Source of the DNA: an uncultured Desulfobacter sp.
Lineage (GTDB): Bacteria; Desulfobacterota; Desulfobacteria; Desulfobacterales; Desulfobacteraceae
DNA: 64,000 nt
NCBI RefSeq assembly: GCF_963664415.1
Contig: NZ_OY761445.1
Span: 1,514,501-1,578,500, forward strand
Direction of reading: 5' to 3'
Below, piece after piece: positions 34,871 to 43,314 of the stretch (within the stretch, counting starts at the first letter, position 1; every line of letters starts with the position of its first letter). A program made the position numbers and the translations under genes. The notes below the pieces were generated by a model that saw nothing but the letters and a program-made list of their open reading frames with translations, did no database searches and was not told where the DNA came from.

Positions 34871-37732
34871 TCAGACATGTGCCGGTAGGTGTTTTGCCAG
34901 CCAGGGCTCAAGCTCGCCCAGGGGCATGGGCCGGGCAAAAACATAGCCCTGAATATCCATGTTGCCCAGCCGATTTAAAATCTCAAGCTGTTTTTCGTCT
35001 TCCACACCTTCAGCCACAATACCCATATTCAGTTTATGGGCCATCAGGACAATGGTCTCAACCAGGGCCAGGGCATTGTCATCATCAACAATATCGTCGA
35101 TAAAGGATTTGTCGATCTTCAAGGTGGTGATGGGCATTTGTTTAAGATAGGCCAAAGAAGAATATCCTGTACCAAAGTCATCAATGGCCGTTGAGATGCC
35201 TAACTGAGCCAAATTTTTAAGCCGGATCATGGTGGTGTTTATATCCCGCATTAACAATGATTCGGTGATCTCTATTTTCAGACGGTCTGTGGGGTATGCG
35301 GTATCTTGTATGATGCCTGCGGCCATTTTTTCAAATGAGGGATCATCCATCTGCCGGGCAGAAACATTAATGGACAGCATCAAATCCAGTTGGCTTTTTT
35401 TCCTGATACGGCAGGTTTGCTCAACCGCCTTTTTAAAAACCTGTCGGCCAATGGGAATGATCAGCCCGGACTCTTCTGCCAGGGGGATAAACCGGCCGGG
35501 AGAAACTACGGTTCCATCGGGTTTTATCCAACGAACCAGGGCCTCAAGTCCCACCGGCTTTAACGTCCTGATATTCACCTGGGGTTGAAAATACACCTGG
35601 AATTCATCGTTTTCAATGGCCGTACGCATGTTCATTTCCATCTCGATTCGTTGATTAATCTTTTGGGCCATTTTCCGCTCAAACAGATAATATTTGTTCC
35701 GGCCTTTGTCTTTAGCATGATACATGGCAAGATCAGCATGGCGCACAAGGGTTTCCGCATCATCGCCATCTTCAGGAAAAACGGAAATACCGATACTGCA
35801 GGTGATGTGGAAGGACTTACCGTCAATATGAAAGGGTGCTGAAAATGCGCCCTGAATCCGTTCGACCATGCGAATGATTTCCATCATATTGTCAACGTCC
35901 GTGACCATGATGACAAATTCATCTCCGCCGAGCCGGGCAACGGTATCACTGGCCCGGGTGACGTTATCTAACCTTTCCGCTGCCTCTTTTAACAACTCGT
36001 CTCCCTGGGCATGCCCTGACGTGTCATTGACGTTTTTAAAATTATCAAGATCAATGAAAATCAACTGAAGCATCTTCGCACCTCGCCTGGCCCTGATTAT
36101 GGCATGTTCAAGCCGATCTTTGAGCAGGGTCCGGTTGGGAAGACCTGTAAGCGGATCATGGTAGGCCATATATTCGATCTGCTTTTCTTTGGTTTTCATT
36201 TCTGAAATATCATGAAAAACGGCCACGTAATTTTTCACCTCTCCATTTTTATCCTGGATGTCGCTGATGCTTAAAAATTCCGGATATGCCTGCCCGGATT
36301 TTTTCCGATTCCAAATCTCCCCGGACCAATGGCCTTTCAGCGTCAGGGACTGCCACATGGATTCATAGAAGTCATGACCGTGCCGATTCGATTTTAAAAT
36401 CCTGGGATTTTGTCCAATGGCTTCTTGCGCGCTGTAGCCGGTAATATCGGTAAATGCCTGATTTACGGCCTGGATCTCTCCGTCAGAATCAGTTATGGTT
36501 ATCCCCTCATTGGCATGTTCAAATACTTTTTCAAATAGTTGAAGCTTGATCTCCGTCTCTTTACGGATGATATTTTCTGTGATCAAATTTCTTTTATACG
36601 TTTCCAGCCGGCTGACAAACTCATTAAAACTGGATTCAAGATCTCCAATTTCGTCTTTTCGCAGGCTCTCCAGCGGCTGTAGCTGCCAATCCTGGCTCAT
36701 ATTGACGTTTAAACGATCGATCAGACTGGTCAGCGGCCGGGTAATAGTGGTGCTGACCGCCAGCGAGACAAGCGCAATAACAAAAATGGACGCTGCCAGG
36801 ATAACAAAAAAATTCCGACGCATTTCCGAAAGCGGGGCAAAGGCTTTTTCAGGATATGTTGAAGAGGCAATAATCCAATCAAAATCCGGTATGTAGTCAA
36901 ACACCATCAATTTTTCTTTGACAACCGAATCTTCAGGATTCTTCCAGAAGTAGCTTGCCATCCCCTTTTTCTGTGCAATGATTTTCCGGATCATTTTTTT
37001 ATTTTCGGGTATTGCATAATCCATTATGTTGCCGGTTAGTTTAGGATGAATGATGATATTGCCCTGGGTGTCCATGACAAAACTATAACCGGTTCCCAAT
37101 ATATCCATTGCCAGCACGCTATCTTTAAAATCTTCCACTGAGACAAGCTGAGAAAAGTCGGCTTTATAAGATGATGCAGAGATAATCCAATCCCAGGGCT
37201 CAAAATAGGTCATGTGCAGTGCTTTGGCGCGTTTTTCAGTGTCCTCCGGATTTTTCCACCAGTATTCAAGATACCCGTTTTTCTGTACTATCTGTGTCTG
37301 GATAAACCCGAACTTAACAAAATTCTGTCCTTTGACATCTTGATTGGGGTGAATTTTCACCTCTCCTGCGCTGTCGACGACATATATATATCCGGCCTGA
37401 CCGATTTTTTGATTCAGCAACAGAGCTGTGGCCTGTTTTTTTGCCTCTTTTTCGGATATCCGATGATTCAGGAAATCCTTGTAGATGTGCTCAATAATCT
37501 CCAGATTTTTTTCGGCAATGGTGCGCAGGCGAATTTTGATGGAAACTGTTACGGCAGTTTCCATCAGATCTGTGATCGCGTGGTTGGAAAGTATCAATGC
37601 GTTCTTTATCTGATGTTCAAGATGTCTTTTCACATGAATATAATAGATCGTAAAACTGCATGAAAAAACAACTGTGGCCACCAGCGAATAGATGAAAAAA
37701 AGCTTGAATTGTATGGATAGACGTTTTGGCAT
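34871..37732 (-). CDS. Tandem-Cache, HAMP, PAS, GGDEF-EAL protein
   Basis: A 953-residue membrane protein. It has a transmembrane helix 9-30, then two Cache repeats (GQAGYIYVVDSAGEVKIHP and GTGYSFVMDTQGNIIIHP with WWKNPED / FWKNPED), a second helix about 320-345, HAMP, and PAS (about 415-530). The GGDEF domain has an intact RLGGDEF signature and an RxxD inhibitory site (RASD). The EAL domain begins with GLEALVRW and keeps DDFGTGYSSL and KIDKSFIDDI. Both c-di-GMP synthesis and breakdown residues are present, so net activity cannot be read. Its sensor is clearly paralogous to that of the kinase at 56767, which suggests a shared ligand class. Confidence 0.92.
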   Translation of the reverse strand: MPKRLSIQFKLFFIYSLVATVVFSCSFTIYYIHVKRHLEHQIKNALILSNHAITDLMETAVTVSIKIRLRTIAEKNLEIIEHIYKDFLNHRISEKEAKKQATALLLNQKIGQAGYIYVVDSAGEVKIHPNQDVKGQNFVKFGFIQTQIVQKNGYLEYWWKNPEDTEKRAKALHMTYFEPWDWIISASSYKADFSQLVSVEDFKDSVLAMDILGTGYSFVMDTQGNIIIHPKLTGNIMDYAIPENKKMIRKIIAQKKGMASYFWKNPEDSVVKEKLMVFDYIPDFDWIIASSTYPEKAFAPLSEMRRNFFVILAASIFVIALVSLAVSTTITRPLTSLIDRLNVNMSQDWQLQPLESLRKDEIGDLESSFNEFVSRLETYKRNLITENIIRKETEIKLQLFEKVFEHANEGITITDSDGEIQAVNQAFTDITGYSAQEAIGQNPRILKSNRHGHDFYESMWQSLTLKGHWSGEIWNRKKSGQAYPEFLSISDIQDKNGEVKNYVAVFHDISEMKTKEKQIEYMAYHDPLTGLPNRTLLKDRLEHAIIRARRGAKMLQLIFIDLDNFKNVNDTSGHAQGDELLKEAAERLDNVTRASDTVARLGGDEFVIMVTDVDNMMEIIRMVERIQGAFSAPFHIDGKSFHITCSIGISVFPEDGDDAETLVRHADLAMYHAKDKGRNKYYLFERKMAQKINQRIEMEMNMRTAIENDEFQVYFQPQVNIRTLKPVGLEALVRWIKPDGTVVSPGRFIPLAEESGLIIPIGRQVFKKAVEQTCRIRKKSQLDLMLSINVSARQMDDPSFEKMAAGIIQDTAYPTDRLKIEITESLLMRDINTTMIRLKNLAQLGISTAIDDFGTGYSSLAYLKQMPITTLKIDKSFIDDIVDDDNALALVETIVLMAHKLNMGIVAEGVEDEKQLEILNRLGNMDIQGYVFARPMPLGELEPWLAKHLPAHV

Positions 37733-37779
37733 ATTGAAGCTTTAAATTTACTGGTTTTGATTTGTAACCGGGTAATATA

Positions 37780-38004
37780 TTAAAAAGTGTATTTCAAAAT
37801 GTCTGTGAAATCAAGGCGATGTTTTATTGAAGTGGTGCTGAGAAAAATATACCGCTTTGTAATCAGATTGGTAATTCTTCTGGCCAGCCACTTCCCTATC
37901 ACCAGGATCAACAGTGCGGCAATGATCTTTACAGAGTATGTGGTCAACCAGTTGGTCACCATCTCTATATACTTCTCAACATTGATTTGCTTTAACCACG
38001 CCAT
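37780..38004 (-). pseudogene. Truncated MscS-type mechanosensitive channel, N-terminal remnant
   Basis: An AGGAGG ribosome binding site six bases before ATG 38004 starts a frame whose first 50 residues match a small-conductance channel N-terminus: an amphipathic lead, then KIIAALLILVIGKWLARRI and NLITKR. Family members continue for about 220 more residues with the Gly/Ala pore helix and beta domain. Here the frame departs after about residue 50 and stops at residue 74. No pore or C-terminal sequence is visible in other frames. It looks like a 3'-deleted gene. Confidence 0.65.
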
Positions 38005-38293
38005 TGTGTCTCCTCCTAAAATTTTCTTTGATTGCATAAAAACATTTTCCGATTTTGCCTTTTTACCGACAATGGAATTACCTATACATAAGTAAAAAGG
38101 TCGTCAAACAAAACAGCAGGCCATAGTCAATTTCCCTATTCGTCAGAATGGATAGCATTTTGTAATTCGGCTGAAAATCAGATATAATTACGGGTTGATT
38201 ATAGGATGGCGGCTTTACTGAAGCCCTGTAAGATACCAATAGTGAGGATAGGCATGTCTAAATATGGGCTTGATCATAACACCGGCCACAACG

Positions 38294-38362
38294 TAGGTTG
38301 GGTTGAACGAAGTGAAACCCAACAACTTATCGGTGTTGGGTTTCGTTCCTCAACCCAACTTA
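38294..38362. repeat. Long imperfect palindrome, REP-like
   Basis: TAGGTTGGGTTGAACGAAG followed by TGAAACCCAACAAC pairs with GTGTTGGGTTTCG and CTCAACCCAACTTA. This is a widespread intergenic palindrome type whose translation (GWVERSETQ) often contaminates gene starts. Here it extends the open frame of the next gene at its 5' end. Confidence 0.75.
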
Positions 38363-38406
38363 CCGGCAATTCGTATGGCCTAAAATATGACCAAGGCCCT
38401 AAATAT

Positions 38407-39171
38407 TTGGTCAGACTTAAACTAATTATTATACTTATGGGCATTATTTATTTCTTCTTGTCTCCTTGTGCCGAAGGTGCCCCTGTGCTTAGGCTTGCCA
38501 CAGATCCCTGGCCACCCTATTCCTTGGGACAAAAAGGAAGCGCGTTGGAAAGCGGGTATGCGTTCGAGATCGGCACAGAGGTGAGCAAGCGCCTCCATTG
38601 CACATTAAAGGCGGATCTTCTTCCATGGAAGCGGGTGCTGGCATGCATGAAAAACGGCACTTACGACATTACCTTTCCCATTCAAAGCAAGCCGTCAAGA
38701 GAAGCTTTCATAATTTTTACGCATGTCATTCTAGAAGACAGGGTTTTTGTATGGCATCTGAAAAATCGAAAGGACAGTCTATCCGGGTGGAAAACCATTG
38801 ATGATCTCAAACCCTATACCATCGGTATTATTTCAGGCTATACCTACCGGGACAAGATGGACCAGGCAATTGAAAACGGCTTTATAAAAACGGAAAAAGC
38901 CAACTCGGCTGAATGCAACTTCAAAAAACTTTTAGGAAAACGGTTTGATGGATTTCTGGAAAGCGAATCCGTTGTAATGAGCTTTTTCCAAAAGTATCCT
39001 GAATACAGAAACCAGATCATTCATGCCCCCCAAGTTGTATCCAAGGATGTTTTCAGAATCGGAATCTCAAAAAACTCACCGTTTGCCCAGAGAGTTTCGG
39101 AAATCAACCGGATAATTTACGAAATGAAAAAGGATGGGACCATTGACCGAATTCTGACAATGGCAGAATAG
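38407..39171 (+). CDS. Family 3 extracellular solute-binding protein, stand-alone
   Basis: The mature part (LRLATDPWPPYS, GYAFEIGTEV, LPWKRVLACMKNGTYDITFP, IDDLKPYTIGIISGYTY) is a class 3 periplasmic amino-acid-type binding protein. TTG at 38407 was chosen because it begins a classic signal peptide: basic residues, then a hydrophobic core IIILMGIIYFFLS and a cleavage site after AEG. ATG 38437 is the alternative. A longer open frame to 38206 runs through a REP-like palindrome and is not credible. There are no ABC permease genes nearby, so it may serve signalling or uptake with distant partners. Confidence 0.78.
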   Translation: MVRLKLIIILMGIIYFFLSPCAEGAPVLRLATDPWPPYSLGQKGSALESGYAFEIGTEVSKRLHCTLKADLLPWKRVLACMKNGTYDITFPIQSKPSREAFIIFTHVILEDRVFVWHLKNRKDSLSGWKTIDDLKPYTIGIISGYTYRDKMDQAIENGFIKTEKANSAECNFKKLLGKRFDGFLESESVVMSFFQKYPEYRNQIIHAPQVVSKDVFRIGISKNSPFAQRVSEINRIIYEMKKDGTIDRILTMAE

Positions 39172-39223
39172 AGGACCAAAGCCCTAAAATGAAATAGAAG
39201 ATACAAAATTAAGGCTTAAAGAA

Positions 39224-40126
39224 TCAATTCAGATTTGACCTGTATCTGACACAGTTCCTGCCACCCTCCTCCTTTGCCTCGTAAAGACTGATATCCGCCA
39301 TTTCAACAAAATCTTTTTCAGTTAAATCCGGGTTTGGTATAACAACAGCAACCCCAAGGCTGATGGTGACATGATCACAAATTTTTGAAGATTCATGGGG
39401 GATATAAAGCGTCTCAACCTGTGAACGGATGTTTTCTGCCATTTGCAAGGCACCATATAGTCCGGTTTCCGGTAGAATGGCTGCAAATTCTTCACCGCCA
39501 TACCGGGCCGCCATATCTCTGGGCCTTCGCATGCAACCCTCAATTGCCTGGGCAATGCGCTTAAGACAATCATCTCCTTTCCGATGCCCATACGTATCAT
39601 TATAAAACTTAAAATGATCGACATCGCAAAGAATCAGGGAAAATTCTTTTTTTATCCGTTTATGGGCAAACCACTCCCGGCTCAAGTAGTCATCAAACCT
39701 TCTTCGATTGGCAAGCCCTGTTAGCCCATCTTGATTGGAAATCAGAATCAATTTTTCGTTGGCCATCTCCAGGGCTTTTTGAATTTTCTGCCTCTTTTGA
39801 ACCTCAAGGGTCAGCGCCTTATTTTTTCCCTGCAGTTCCTTTGTGCGCTCAGCAACTTTTAACGCAAGGGTTTTGGAATATTCATCAATTTTCTCATTGG
39901 CTTTTTGCAACTCTTCAATTCTCATTTCCAAAGCAAACTCCCTGCCCTCGATTTTTACCAGCATTAAACCGATACTCTCGCTTAACTGGGCAATCAAGGG
40001 GTGTTTTTCTTCCTTGGTCAATTCAAACAGGGCATCCACATCTGCTTTATCATAGTTTCCATAGGCAATAGCGCTGCACAACTCAATAAGTGTTTTGAGA
40101 TTGGTCAGATCGTCATTACGTTTCAT
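39224..40126 (-). CDS. GGDEF diguanylate cyclase with coiled-coil N-terminus
   Basis: A 300-residue soluble protein. The first 130 residues are helical, with a coiled-coil segment (AERTKELQGKNKALTLEVQ). The GGDEF domain (about 135-298) has DGLTGLANRRRFD, DVDHFKFYNDTYGH, an RxxD inhibitory site (RPRD) and an intact GGEEF active site (ARYGGEEFA). It should make c-di-GMP from two GTP. The ATG at 40126 follows a GGGG-type ribosome binding site; a TTG five codons earlier overlaps that site. It is convergent with the solute-binding gene. Confidence 0.9.
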   Translation of the reverse strand: MKRNDDLTNLKTLIELCSAIAYGNYDKADVDALFELTKEEKHPLIAQLSESIGLMLVKIEGREFALEMRIEELQKANEKIDEYSKTLALKVAERTKELQGKNKALTLEVQKRQKIQKALEMANEKLILISNQDGLTGLANRRRFDDYLSREWFAHKRIKKEFSLILCDVDHFKFYNDTYGHRKGDDCLKRIAQAIEGCMRRPRDMAARYGGEEFAAILPETGLYGALQMAENIRSQVETLYIPHESSKICDHVTISLGVAVVIPNPDLTEKDFVEMADISLYEAKEEGGRNCVRYRSNLN

Positions 40127-40646
40127 AAATATCCCCGTCAATGATTACAATCGGAAGTACTTGGAAAATCGAATATTATTCAAGTAAAATGAGCCAAAAT
40201 TAAGACCTTTGTCAAGGATAAATAAAAAATGAGATCATCCAGTGGACGATAAATGATATTCAATGAAGCCAAGGATCTTTTTGTGAACACCAATGAATCC
40301 ATCTAACCAATATTTTGCCCATGACATCGACTATAAAAACACACCGGGATAAGTAAACAAGTGATTCCCGGCGTTTCAAGGTGGACACAATGTTGGTGGT
40401 CGCGCATCAATCTTTTTTATCGATACTTTTTACCAACTTCAATCGCATTTTGAGATACAGAAATTATGAAATTTTTGAAACAATGTCAATCAGACGAAAC
40501 GGCTTTAAAATAAGGCGTTTCGGTTAGTAATCAGGGAAACCCTTAAGAAAGATACTTCTTAAAAAATGCACATATTTTTCTCACTAAAAAAACTCCCAAA
40601 AAAGCTGTAAATATTGACAGTAAAGGCGATCAAGGAACTTTTTTAT

Positions 40647-40662
40647 TGGCACAAAATTTGCT
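40647..40662 (+). promoter_or_regulatory. Sigma-54 (RpoN) promoter
   Basis: TGGCACAAAATTTGCT fits the -24/-12 consensus exactly, with GG and GC separated by the required spacing. Transcription would start near 40674 and run rightward to the YiiX-like gene at 41052. No enhancer-binding-protein site was identified. Confidence 0.75.
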
Positions 40663-40832
40663 CTAAAATTTTAGATAAATCATTTACTATATTATGCATT
40701 AGTTAGGTAGGGTCATGATCAAAATAAAATTGCCCACCTGCTTGTCGTTTAAGCCACCTTAAGCGTTATGCTAAGAAAATAGACATTTTCCTATATCTTT
40801 CTTAGTACGGCCTTAGTAATAGCTTAAAATTC

Positions 40833-40870
40833 GGCCTATTTTTGGTCTGTTTAATTTTTGACCATAGGCC
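40833..40870 (+). ncRNA. Stem-loop in leader downstream of sigma-54 promoter
   Basis: GGCCTAT (40833-40839) pairs with ATAGGCC (40864-40870), and an inner GGTC pairs with GACC, leaving a T-rich bulge and loop. It lies about 160 bases after the expected start of the sigma-54 transcript. It may be a structural element of a leader or the end of a short transcript; no U tract follows. Confidence 0.35.
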
Positions 40871-40920
40871 TGAAGCAATTGGCAGTAATGGGTAAAAACA
40901 CGTTCAAAAATAGGTTTTCA

Positions 40921-40976
40921 ATAACGGCCATGGGCGCCCTGACATATCATCTGCCAGGCTCAGCCCACAACAAAAC
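40921..40976 (+). repeat. Dispersed intergenic repeat, copy B
   Basis: Shares ATAACGGCCAT, GACATATCATCTGCCAGGC and TCAGCCCACAAC almost exactly with copy C at 59142, and more loosely with copy A at 4362. Internal GGGC/GCCC could pair as a stem. It lies about 75 bases before the ribosome binding site of the YiiX-like gene. Confidence 0.65.
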
Positions 40977-41051
40977 AGGAACGCAATTAAACAAATTATT
41001 TTAACTTTTATTTAAAAGCCTGCAGATCACAACCAGGCAAGGAGTTACTTG

Positions 41052-41807
41052 ATGAAACAATCAAAAAAAATAGGATGGGTATCGGCTCTTTTCGTATTAA
41101 TGGCTTCACTGCATCCAGGTATTGTGGGGGCATACGATTCAACAACACTTTCCTTTCCGGGGGATGGTTATGTGGGCGTTTGCTTGCATGATCAAATACC
41201 GGAATTCCTGGCGCAGGCAATTTATAAAATTACGGGGCAGACTGAAATGACCCATTGCTGGGTCACAGCAACAGTGAATGGGGTCCATGGCGTTATCCAT
41301 TCAGACGGCTTAAGGGGCGTCCATTTTCTTAGTTGGCCCGAATTGTTAAATCTTTGTAAAGACGAGTCCATCCGGTTATTTAGGCCGAATAAAACGGCCA
41401 TCGGATTTGCAGAAATACATGAACTCGGTATTAACTTATACGGCCTACCCCCGATTTTCAGACAGTTGATAGCTTTGCGTCTGGGAAATCTCATGATAAA
41501 CAGCTGGCTACAAAAAATGCTTGCCTATCGCGGGGTGCCATATGATTTAGGTTTCCAGCCCGAGGATAATGATATTTACTGCTCTGAGCTGATGGCCCAT
41601 GGATGGAATAACACAGGAGCTGCTTTTGAACTGTTTCCATCGCAAAAAGCCGATACCCTGGACGGCTGGGGTGAATGGAGTGAGGTGATTAAGGCGCTGT
41701 TGGGCTCCTTAGGATATACCATTACTGAAAATACGGACGTTTACGATTTAACATATATCTTGAGCGAGGAAATCAGTCCCTATTTTACAGAAATAAGCGT
41801 TAATTAA
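41052..41807 (+). CDS. Exported YiiX/NlpC-P60-like permuted papain-fold protein
   Basis: The 251-residue product has a cleavable signal peptide (basic KQSKKIGW, hydrophobic core, cleavage after VGA). The core resembles permuted papain-fold (YiiX/YebB, NlpC/P60 superfamily) proteins. A His-containing strand (EMTHCWVTATVNG, then GVIHSDG), a LPELLNLC-type linker and the Cys-containing IYCSELMAHGW motif near residue 178 would give His and Cys catalytic residues. Substrates in this group are cell-wall peptides or acyl/amide bonds; none can be assigned. ATG 41052 follows AAGGAG. Expression from the upstream sigma-54 promoter is inferred. Confidence 0.68.
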   Translation: MKQSKKIGWVSALFVLMASLHPGIVGAYDSTTLSFPGDGYVGVCLHDQIPEFLAQAIYKITGQTEMTHCWVTATVNGVHGVIHSDGLRGVHFLSWPELLNLCKDESIRLFRPNKTAIGFAEIHELGINLYGLPPIFRQLIALRLGNLMINSWLQKMLAYRGVPYDLGFQPEDNDIYCSELMAHGWNNTGAAFELFPSQKADTLDGWGEWSEVIKALLGSLGYTITENTDVYDLTYILSEEISPYFTEISVN

Positions 41808-41872
41808 GCTGATAAAAAATGTCGTTTTCCTTTTAAAACATTTAAATTTATGGTGAGATATGAAATATATAC

Positions 41873-41914
41873 GGTCCGGATATAGACACAACATATTGAG
41901 TCTGTGTCCGGACC
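41873..41914 (+). terminator. Terminator-like hairpin after YiiX-like gene
   Basis: GGTCCGGA (41873-41880) pairs with TCCGGACC (41907-41914), with further GACA/TGTC pairing inside. Only a short T run (TCTTT) follows, so termination may be partial. Confidence 0.5.
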
Positions 41915-41995
41915 AGTCTTTGGCAGGAACAAAACAAAGCAGTTTACCCCATGACAGGATGCCGTCCGGCTGGCTCAATTGTATAGGTGGATCTT

Positions 41996-42877
41996 ATGAC
42001 AGATGGCGTTAGACAAAAGGTACTTGCAGAACTTTTAGGGCTGCTCAGCCTGGAAAAAATTGAAGAAGACATTTTCCGGGGCCAAAGCCAGGATTTGGGA
42101 TACGGCGCTGTATTCGGCGGCCAGGTTCTGGGCCAGGCGTTGTCTGCAGCGTCCCGTACAGTACCGGATCCTCTTTGTGCCCACAGCCTGCACGGCTATT
42201 TTCTTAGAGCCGGAGATGCCGCCTGCGCAATTGTTTATATGGTGGAGCGTACCCGGGACGGCCACTCGTTCAGCACCCGGCGAGTCAAGGCGGTACAAAA
42301 GGGCAGGACCATCTTTTCCATGTCAGCCTCATTTCACAAACTTGAAGACGGATTTGAACACCAGGACCCCATGCCCGAGGTTAAAGGTCCTGAGGGCGTG
42401 GAAAGTGATTACGATAAAATATTACGCTATGCAGACAAGATCCCCAAAGATATTGCAAAAAAACTATTGTACCCCAATCCCATTGAACTGCGGGCCATCA
42501 ATCCGGTGAACCCATTTCATCCCGTTCCCATGCCGCCGGACAAATATGTCTGGTTCAGGGCCACAGGCCCATTACCTGACGACGCTGCAACCCACAGGTA
42601 TATACTGGCCTATGCATCGGATTTTCACCTGGTCCCCACAGCCCTTTATCCCCATGGAAAGACCTTCTGGTCCCCGGATATGCAGGTGGCAAGCCTGGAT
42701 CATGCCATCTGGTTCCACAGGGACTTCAGGATGGATGATTGGCTGCTCCACGTAATTCACAGCCCCAACGCCGCCATGGGCCGGGGACTTAACCGTGGTT
42801 CCATCTATACCCGGGAAGGCAAGCTTGTGGCCAGCGTAGCCCAGGAAGGGCTGATCAGACAATTGAATAAAAGCTGA
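41996..42877 (+). CDS. tesB: Acyl-CoA thioesterase II
   Basis: The 293-residue protein is a double hot-dog thioesterase of the TesB family, length as expected. The N-terminal hot-dog has GAVFGGQVLGQALSAA and HSLHGYFLRAGD; the second has YASDFHLVPTALYPHG and the C-terminal DHAIWFHR, NRGSIYTREGKLVAS blocks that carry the Asp, Thr and Gln catalytic network. It hydrolyses acyl-CoA to free acid and CoA in the cytosol. ATG 41996 was chosen because AGGTGG lies five bases upstream; a GTG at 41987 overlaps that site. Its end overlaps a hairpin shared with the convergent membrane gene. Confidence 0.93.
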   Translation: MTDGVRQKVLAELLGLLSLEKIEEDIFRGQSQDLGYGAVFGGQVLGQALSAASRTVPDPLCAHSLHGYFLRAGDAACAIVYMVERTRDGHSFSTRRVKAVQKGRTIFSMSASFHKLEDGFEHQDPMPEVKGPEGVESDYDKILRYADKIPKDIAKKLLYPNPIELRAINPVNPFHPVPMPPDKYVWFRATGPLPDDAATHRYILAYASDFHLVPTALYPHGKTFWSPDMQVASLDHAIWFHRDFRMDDWLLHVIHSPNAAMGRGLNRGSIYTREGKLVASVAQEGLIRQLNKS

Positions 42878-42914
42878 TAGCTCACAGGAGATAGCCGTCA
42901 GCTATAAGCTATCA
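42875..42914. terminator. Hairpin between convergent tesB and membrane gene
   Basis: TGATAGCT (42875-42882) pairs with AGCTATCA (42907-42914), with an inner ATAGC/GCTAT stem. It begins within the tesB stop and reaches the stop of the opposing gene, so it may end both transcripts. Confidence 0.5.
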
Positions 42915-42915
42915 C

Positions 42916-43308
42916 TCACCGCTTTCCTGCGATCAAACCGGCTCGAATTGTGCGTATCAAGTTCGCAAGCATCAGCAAAATAACGATCCAGAACACCATC
43001 CAGGCAGCTGTATCAAATTGCGCCCCCCCTGCAATGGCGGCATACACATAGGGCAACAGGGTATTAATCAAGACGAGGACTCCCCAGAATAGGACCTTTG
43101 GCCACGCCATGATCCGGCCACCCAGGGAATTGACCAGGCGGGCACATCCCATAATAAACCCGGGGACGGTGATCATATCAAGAAACAGAAAAACCAGAGG
43201 ATCAATCCCCCGGCTTTCCAGAAGGTCTTTGAATACCAAATATTTTACAATATCGTAGCACCACAGAAAACACATCCCCCCGCATTCATGGAGCCTTCTG
43301 ATTTTCAT
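42916..43308 (-). CDS. Small integral membrane protein, unknown function
   Basis: A 130-residue protein with about three to four hydrophobic segments (near residues 37-55, 72-92, 101-120) and a basic C-terminus (IRTIRAGLIAGKR). Its Cys-rich N-terminus (HECGGMCFLWC) is unusual. No family was recognised. Its ATG lies six bases after the stop of the Lgt-like gene, so it is the last gene of a phospholipid-linked operon (801-residue protein, phosphatidylserine decarboxylase, Lgt-like protein, this one). Confidence 0.65.
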   Translation of the reverse strand: MKIRRLHECGGMCFLWCYDIVKYLVFKDLLESRGIDPLVFLFLDMITVPGFIMGCARLVNSLGGRIMAWPKVLFWGVLVLINTLLPYVYAAIAGGAQFDTAAWMVFWIVILLMLANLIRTIRAGLIAGKR

Positions 43309-43314
43309 GGTGAA

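Larger units (their letters stand above)
40142..41051. other. 910-base non-coding region with sigma-54 promoter, hairpin and repeat
   Basis: No open frame of note. Supported contents are listed separately: a sigma-54 promoter at 40647, a stem-loop at 40833 and repeat copy B at 40921. The region 40142-40640 is AT-rich and shows nothing that can be named. The span between promoter and next gene (about 380 bases) is a long leader or could hold a small RNA. Confidence 0.5.

Noticed and set aside
38206..38406. Upstream extension of the solute-binding protein gene
   Set aside because: It is translated palindrome (GWVERSETQ-type text), and a proper signal peptide starts at 38407.
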